Assembly (NCBI RefSeq): GCF_001905505.1
Contig: NZ_LIPG01000007.1
Location: 1-64,000 of the forward strand
Origin: Streptomyces sp. CB02058
GTDB lineage: Bacteria; Actinomycetota; Actinomycetes; Streptomycetales; Streptomycetaceae
Direction of reading: 5' to 3'
Length of the DNA stretch: 64,000 bases
In this document: positions 59,584-64,000 of the stretch, piece after piece
Numbering within the stretch: the stretch's first letter is position 1
How the letters are laid out: each line of letters begins with the position of its first letter
Program-made: the position numbers and the translations under genes
Notes under the pieces: model-generated
The model's database searches: none
The model's input: only the letters and a program-made list of their open reading frames with translations
What the model was told of the DNA's origin: nothing

Positions 59584-59899
59584 CTCCACCTGCCTCACGC
59601 AACATCGGACGTCAGCGCCCCTGCGGCTCCCCTGTCAAGCGCACCGCTCCCCGCCAGCTCGAAGACACTGACGGCGAATCCGGCCCGTCGAGTCCTGCTC
59701 GGCGGGCCGGAGGGCTGCCAGGCGGGATGTGCGGGTGCGGGACCGCGGGGTGTCGGTCCACCAGGCGCTGAGACGGTGGAAGGCGCGGCCTCAAGTCGTT
59801 GGAGGAGGCACGTCAGCCGCCCGCCCCGGCGGAGGATCACGGCATCCGTCCGACAATTCCGTTGTACGGGCTCGACGTTGTGAGAGATCATGCGCGTTC
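59584..59899. other. Intergenic, promoter side of the MFS gene
   Basis: No gene seen. ACAATTCCGTTGTA (about 59860) is a small inverted repeat close to the MFS start that could bind a regulator. Confidence 0.4.
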
Positions 59900-61195
59900 G
59901 TGACCTCCCGAGCAGATGAACCCCTCCACGACACGGCCCCAGCCGCCCCTGCCGCGGCCATCACCCCCTCCGCTCCGGCGCACCGGGACGGCAACGTCCT
60001 GCGCTGGCTGATCGCCTACACCTTCTCCGTGGTCGGCGACGCCGCCTACTTCGTGGCGCTCGGTTGGGCCGCGCAGAAGGTGGCCGGACCGGCCCAAGTC
60101 GGCCTGGTGATGGCGGTCGGCGCGATACCCCGGGCGATCCTGATGCTCGGCGGCGGAGTGATCGCCGACCGGTTCGGCCCGCGCAGGGTGGTCATCTCCT
60201 CCGATGCGGTCCGCGCTGTGGTGATCCTCTCGGCCGCCACAGCGCTCGCGTTCAGCACCCCCGGCCTCTGGTTGCTCGTCACGCTGGCGCTCGTCTTCGG
60301 CATCGTGGACGCACTGTTCATGCCGGCGGTCGGAGCCATGCCGCCCCGGCTCACCGGCCGCGACCAGCTGATGCGGCTGCAGAGCCTGCGCAATCTGGTT
60401 CAGCGGTCCGGCCACATCGCCGGCCCGCCACTCGCTGGGTTCTCGATGGGGCTCGGGGGCCCCGCCGCCGCGTTCGCCGTGACCGGTGTCCTCTTCACCC
60501 TCTCCCTGTTCCTCCTGGTCGCGGTGCGGCTCGCCCCGCTCCCGCCCGAGGAACAGCCCGCCGCGGACTCCACCGCCCGCCGCGACCTGGTCGACGGTCT
60601 CGTCTACCTGCGCCACGAGCCCGTGGTCGGCCCGCTCGTCCTCTCCGGACTGCTGTCCATGATCGGCTGCATCCCGCCGATGGCGATCGGCGTGATCATG
60701 CTCGCCGAGGAACGAAACTGGGGCCCCTCCGGCGGTGCCTGGGTGAACGCCGCCCTCAGCGCAGGCGTCTGCACGACCTCCCTCCTGCTCGTCGTACGCG
60801 GCCGCTTCCCCCGGGCCGGCCACTGGCACAACGTCACCCTGCTCGTCGCCTCCGCCGGCATCGGTCTGATCGGCGTCATGCCGAACCTCGCCCTCGCGGT
60901 CGCCGTGGCACTCGTCTCCGGCCTGGTCTCCGGTCTCTGCGGCGGTCTGGCCCTGGCCCTGATGCAGGCCAACACCGCCCTCGCCTTCCAGGGCCGGGTA
61001 GCCTCCGTCCAGGCGCTCAGCGCGGTCGGAATCACCCCCGTGATGTTCCCGATCTTCGGCCTCCTCGTGGAAGAGTGGGGCGCCGGCCCCACCTTTCTCC
61101 TCTTCGGCTGCATCAGCATGCTCGGCGCCACGGTCTCCACCGCCTCCCACGCCGTCCGCCATGCCGTCCTGGACTTCACGAAGACCACAGACTGA
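59900..61195 (+). CDS. MFS transporter (EmrB/DHA3-like exporter)
   Basis: 431 residues from GTG 59900. Twelve hydrophobic segments are visible (LIAYTFSVVGDAAYFVALGW, AVGAIPRAILMLGGGVIADR, LWLLVTLALVFGIVDALFMP, FAVTGVLFTLSLFLLVAVRL, LSGLLSMIGCIPPMAIGVIM, LALAVAVALVSGLVSG). Motif A is GVIADRFGPRRVV. The DHA3 type usually exports drugs or siderophores. The N terminus is a 30-residue disordered Ala/Pro lead. Its regulator is not adjacent. Confidence 0.92.
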   Translation: MTSRADEPLHDTAPAAPAAAITPSAPAHRDGNVLRWLIAYTFSVVGDAAYFVALGWAAQKVAGPAQVGLVMAVGAIPRAILMLGGGVIADRFGPRRVVISSDAVRAVVILSAATALAFSTPGLWLLVTLALVFGIVDALFMPAVGAMPPRLTGRDQLMRLQSLRNLVQRSGHIAGPPLAGFSMGLGGPAAAFAVTGVLFTLSLFLLVAVRLAPLPPEEQPAADSTARRDLVDGLVYLRHEPVVGPLVLSGLLSMIGCIPPMAIGVIMLAEERNWGPSGGAWVNAALSAGVCTTSLLLVVRGRFPRAGHWHNVTLLVASAGIGLIGVMPNLALAVAVALVSGLVSGLCGGLALALMQANTALAFQGRVASVQALSAVGITPVMFPIFGLLVEEWGAGPTFLLFGCISMLGATVSTASHAVRHAVLDFTKTTD

Positions 61196-61332
61196 CTCCG
61201 GCCCCCGCCGGGCCCCCGACGAGCTCGTGTCCGGTCAGCGTGGGACGCGAACGGCGAGCTCGTCGTACCGGGAGGCGACCGCGCGCTGTCTGTTGGGGCG
61301 GTTGATCCCGCACTCGACCTCCTTGCCGGGCG

Positions 61333-61410
61333 GAGGACGTCCACGCGCAGCTCTTCGCCGACCTGATGACCGGCCTCGGCCTCGACCCGGCGTACGGCCG
61401 CTGCCCCGTC
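61333..61410 (+). pseudogene. Fragment resembling an iron-containing redox (heme-oxygenase-like) enzyme
   Basis: The frame reads EDVHAQLFADLMTGLGLD and PAYGRC, a helical piece seen in iron-containing redox enzymes, then passes into the hexamer repeat. Too short to be functional. Confidence 0.4.
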
Positions 61411-61431
61411 GCCACGCCCCCAGGCTCCGGC

Positions 61432-61512
<81 letters not shown>

Positions 61513-61754
61513 CCACCGTCAACCTGATGTCCTCATCGGTCCGCACCGGCGGCTGCGCGGCACGCCGGCCGGACACTTCGCTATTTCTCGGCGCCGGGGC
61601 GGGGCAGTCCTTGTCCTGCCGTCACCCGAGCGCACGCCCCGGTGGGCGTACCCGCCGGGGCGGTGCCATGTTTCGGGCGTGGCCTCCCGGCAACCCGGTT
61701 GGTGGCCCCGGACCGGGCCCGAGGGCCGAGGACGACAGCGAGGAGGACAACCTC

Positions 61755-62081
61755 ATGCCGGCAGGATCGAGCCCCAAGCGTGAGCGTCAGTACGAGCACG
61801 TGAAGGAGAGTGCGGAGAAGCGTGGCACGTCCGAGAAGCGTGCCAAGGAGATCGCCGCTCGCACCGTGAACAAGGAGCGTGCCCGCTCCGGCGAGTCGAG
61901 GACGGCGAGCAGAACGTCCACGCGCGACCCCAAGTCCGCCTCCGAGCGTGGCGGTCAGCGCTCGCACAAAGGCGCGCAGGGCCGCACCAAGGACCAGCTG
62001 TACCAAGAGGCCAGGAAGAAGAACATCGAGGGCCGCTCCAAGATGAACAAGGAGCAGCTCCTGAAGGCCGTCGACCGCTGA
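61755..62081 (+). CDS. Basic 108-residue protein (plasmid-stabilisation/Rho-N-like), copy 2
   Basis: Same length and design as the gene at 19822: MPAGSSPKRERQYEHVKES, AKEIAARTVNKERARSGESR, then TKDQLYQEARKKNIEGRSKM and NKEQLLKAVDR. The start ATG follows AGGAGG. The most conserved part is the central AARTVNKERARSGESRTASR. Rho-N/SAP-like last 35 residues suggest DNA or RNA binding. An 18-bp hairpin ends the transcript at 62097. Two copies 42 kb apart in one window suggest either duplication with the surrounding DNA or separate transfer. Confidence 0.87.
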   Translation: MPAGSSPKRERQYEHVKESAEKRGTSEKRAKEIAARTVNKERARSGESRTASRTSTRDPKSASERGGQRSHKGAQGRTKDQLYQEARKKNIEGRSKMNKEQLLKAVDR

Positions 62082-62096
62082 ACCACCGAGGCATGG

Positions 62097-62142
62097 CGGA
62101 AGCTTTGTGCGCGGACCGGACGGCCCGCGCACAAAGCTTCCG
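62097..62142 (+). terminator. 18-bp perfect hairpin after the second basic protein
   Basis: CGGAAGCTTTGTGCGCGG pairs with 62125-62142 around a ten-base loop, 15 bases past the stop. AGCTTTGTGCGCGG makes it a strong terminator. Confidence 0.9.
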
Positions 62143-62375
62143 GTACGAGGGAGGGACACCACGCCTGGCCGGCGGACGAGGACTGCTGACGCTGTGGTCG
62201 TTCGTCTGGTGGTTCGTGCTTCCCCGCCGTGAGCCGCGTGACGACCTGACCTCGCAGCAGGAGCACCTCGACTTCAAGGTGCGGGACATGGAAGCAGCCC
62301 AAGCGCGAGGTGCTCGCCTTGGAGGCCACACCGCTCGACCTCGACAAAGACGACGGCGGCAAACGCGACTTGGTC

Positions 62376-62565
62376 GACGGCGCCGCCGTACACGCCGGAG
62401 ATGGAGAGGGTGCCGCCCCGGCGCACCACGTCGATGGCGGTGAGGAGGGCGCCGAGGCGGTCGATCCCCGCGCGCTCCATGAGTTTGCGGCCGCCGCGTT
62501 CGGAAGAAGCCGGTGGCCCACTGGCCCGCCTTGCCGATCGGCGGGCCGATGGTGTGGGCCTCCAT
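62376..62565 (-). pseudogene. Zinc alcohol/formaldehyde dehydrogenase relic
   Basis: Two frames give GMEAHTIGPPIGKAGQWATG and, after a frame change, ERAGIDRLGALLTAIDVVRR and GGTLSISGVYGGAVD. That is the middle-to-late part of the alcohol-dehydrogenase group to which the intact enzyme at 28259 belongs, but a different subgroup. No start or zinc-binding part is left. Confidence 0.65.
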
Positions 62566-62597
62566 GCCTGTTACTGAAGGGTGCCCGCGTCCTGCCT

Positions 62598-62753
62598 TCA
62601 GAAGAAGTGCTTGCGTCCACCCACCGCGCGACCGGTCGCACCCAGGATCCACAGGATGGCGCCCACCAGAATGAGAATGCCACCGATCGTCGTCAACAGG
62701 CCCATGCCGACAAGCAGGCCGATGATCAGCAGAATCAGTCCAAGAACGATCAT
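62598..62753 (-). CDS. Small hydrophobic membrane protein (DUF6131-like), 51 residues
   Basis: ATG 62753 follows AAAGGG. The product is almost all hydrophobic: MIVLGLILLIIGLLVGMGL, then LTTIGGILILVGAILWILG, ending ATGRAVGGRKHFF. Two short membrane helices joined by a turn fit the Streptomyces DUF6131/YtpI-like small membrane proteins. The clear ribosome binding site, ATG start and strand bias mark it as real despite its size. Role unknown; possibly stress induced. Confidence 0.85.
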   Translation of the reverse strand: MIVLGLILLIIGLLVGMGLLTTIGGILILVGAILWILGATGRAVGGRKHFF

Positions 62754-62993
62754 CTCAATACCCTTTCGTCAATTCCGACTCAGACGTGTGTGCGCATAGC
62801 CTCACAACGACCTAAGTGCCACTTGACCGGAAGATCCCGACCAGCTCCGAATGTCAGGACTTCAGTTCGATAGCCCTTGTGCCCGGCGCCCCCGTGTTCA
62901 CACACTCAGTCGAAACTTCGTTCAAGAAGCGGCGCAACTCCCTGCACGACAGCGGGCAGGCCATCGGGCTTCCTGCAGCCGGTCGTCCGGCGG

Positions 62994-64000
62994 TCACGTG
63001 CCCGGTGGAAGTTCGAACGCGGTGGTGAGTGATCCAGGGGTCACCGGCGTTCGCTGGCCGGAGCCCGAGACCGGAAGGCGCGCTCCGTCCATCGCCGGGT
63101 CGACGTAGGTCGCGAACCACTCGTCCAGACGACCGGCCAGTTCCGCCCGGACGGCAGCTTGGTGCGGGTTGCCGGACAGATTGTGTTCCTCTCCCGGATC
63201 GGTCGTCAGGTCGTAGAGCTCGTGGGGTCCGTGCGGGTATCTGTGCACGTACTTCCAGTCCCGGGTGCGGATCATCCGGACCGGGCCGTACTCGTCGTAG
63301 ACGACCACACGGTCCCTGCCCGAGGTGTCGGCAGAGCCGGTGCCGTCGAGCAGGTCGGTGAAGGACCGCCCGGGCAGGCCCGGGTCGTGGGTGTGGTCGA
63401 GACCGAGGTACTCCACGAGCGTGGGAAGCACGTCGTACTGGGACAGGAGTGCGTCGCTGTGCGCTCCGGCGGGGATGCGACCGGGCTGTGCCATGAGGTA
63501 GGGCACCATGACCGAGCTGTCGTACATGTTCTGCGGAAAGGTGCCGTTGCCCTTGCCCCAGATGCCGTGATGACCGGCGTTGAATCCGTTGTCGCTGGTG
63601 AAGACGACCAGGGTGGATGCGGTGAGACCGAGGGTGTCGAGCCGGTCCAAGACCCGGCCGATGGCGGCGTCCATGGCGGTGGTCGCCGCGAAGTAGCCGA
63701 TGAGGGCCTGGCGCGTGTCGGGTTCCCCGCCCACCGGGGCACCGTGCTCGTCCAGTGGCTGCCAGGGGTGCGGCGGGCTTTGCGGGCACGTTTCGAAGGC
63801 GCAGTCCTCGTACATCTCCACGTACGCGCGGGGATGCTGGTCCTTCCACGGCTTGTGCGGTGCGGTGAAGTGCAGGGAGAGGTGGAACGGCTCGGGACGC
63901 TCGGACTCCCCGACGAGGAACCGCTCGGCGTCCTCGGCGAGTGCGTCGGTGAGGTAGCGGGGTTCCTCGGTACGTGTGGCGTCGCGGTACATCGGCGCGC
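62994..64000 (-). CDS. Sulfatase (arylsulfatase-like), C-terminal part; start off the right edge
   Basis: The visible 335 residues are the middle and C-terminal parts of a formylglycine-type sulfatase: FHLSLHFTAPHKPWKDQHP, AALIGYFAATTAMDAAIGR-like GYFAATTAMDAAIGRVLDRL, TLVVFTSDNGFNAGHHGIWG (metal-binding Asp-Asn), KGNGTFPQNMYDSSV, QYDVLPTLVEYLG and DWKYVHRYPHGPHELYDLTT with DPGEEHNLSGN. The catalytic C/S-x-P-S-R motif lies in the missing N-terminal part. It should hydrolyse a sulfate or phosphonate ester. The frame continues through 64000; neighbours give no clue to substrate. Confidence 0.93.
   Translation of the reverse strand, partial: APMYRDATRTEEPRYLTDALAEDAERFLVGESERPEPFHLSLHFTAPHKPWKDQHPRAYVEMYEDCAFETCPQSPPHPWQPLDEHGAPVGGEPDTRQALIGYFAATTAMDAAIGRVLDRLDTLGLTASTLVVFTSDNGFNAGHHGIWGKGNGTFPQNMYDSSVMVPYLMAQPGRIPAGAHSDALLSQYDVLPTLVEYLGLDHTHDPGLPGRSFTDLLDGTGSADTSGRDRVVVYDEYGPVRMIRTRDWKYVHRYPHGPHELYDLTTDPGEEHNLSGNPHQAAVRAELAGRLDEWFATYVDPAMDGARLPVSGSGQRTPVTPGSLTTAFELPPGT

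Overview
The window is high-GC (roughly 70%) actinobacterial DNA. Codon use, signal peptides, GTG starts and gene families all point to Streptomyces or a close relative. It looks like accessory DNA of a linear chromosome arm or a linear plasmid. It holds a Tap/Tpg-like gene pair next to a TtrA-type helicase, one intact insertion sequence with its target duplication, relics of at least four other transposases, and an unusual number of frameshifted or truncated genes between ordinary housekeeping-type enzymes. No rRNA, tRNA, CRISPR array or NRPS/PKS cluster was seen.

Layout. 0-1 kb: start of an MMPL-type exporter and its TetR regulator, with a palindromic operator. 1.5-7.2 kb: an HATPase-like protein, a conserved hypothetical, a 38-residue Cys/His protein, a large soluble Ser/Thr kinase with a repeat-rich C terminus, two decayed copies of one small-protein gene, and a two-gene hypothetical operon. 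7.4-9.3 kb: a frameshifted small gene and an alpha/beta hydrolase. 9.7-11.7 kb: a complete 1,991-bp ISL3-type element with 8-bp target duplications, inserted in a small Cys-containing frame. 11.8-16.7 kb: tpg-like and tap-like genes, coupled and divergent from a large helicase. This is the most interesting part, because the Tap-like protein carries an HTH plus what reads as a family-B DNA polymerase palm. 17.2-20.2 kb: an HSL-type esterase, a NUDIX hydrolase, a secreted small protein, more small-gene relics and a basic 108-residue protein that recurs at 61.8 kb.

20.2-31.4 kb: a C-terminally damaged Orn/Lys/Arg decarboxylase, an FdhF/YdeP molybdenum oxidoreductase, an SRPBCC protein, a UvrA-like ABC ATPase, a zinc formaldehyde dehydrogenase, a frameshifted phosphoribosyltransferase and a stand-alone LigD polymerase domain. 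31.4-36.9 kb: gene fragments, a secreted glycerophosphodiester phosphodiesterase, a Sir2 deacetylase with a broken IS5-type element just upstream, and a Cys-rich hypothetical. 37-38.5 kb: a secreted peptidoglycan-binding protein and a Tat-exported amidase.

39.2-45 kb: an apparently coherent isoprenoid-lipid locus. A coupled run of ABC ATPase, permease, PAP2 phosphatase and WS/DGAT acyltransferase faces two polyprenyl diphosphate synthases, with no terpene cyclase in view. It could make prenyl diphosphate, dephosphorylate it, acylate the alcohol and export the ester. 45.3-50.5 kb: a leucine-rich-repeat-variant protein in a graveyard of IS630, IS5, IS256 and DNA-ligase relics, plus a MerR regulator. 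50.6-56.2 kb: a NIPSNAP and partner operon divergent from a WYL regulator around a clear operator, then a DUF1963 protein, a VOC protein and a secreted serine hydrolase. 56.3-64 kb: a frameshifted beta-propeller gene, an NmrA-type reductase, a STAS protein, an MFS exporter, a hexanucleotide repeat, the second basic 108-residue protein, a 51-residue membrane protein and the C-terminal part of a sulfatase that runs off the right edge.
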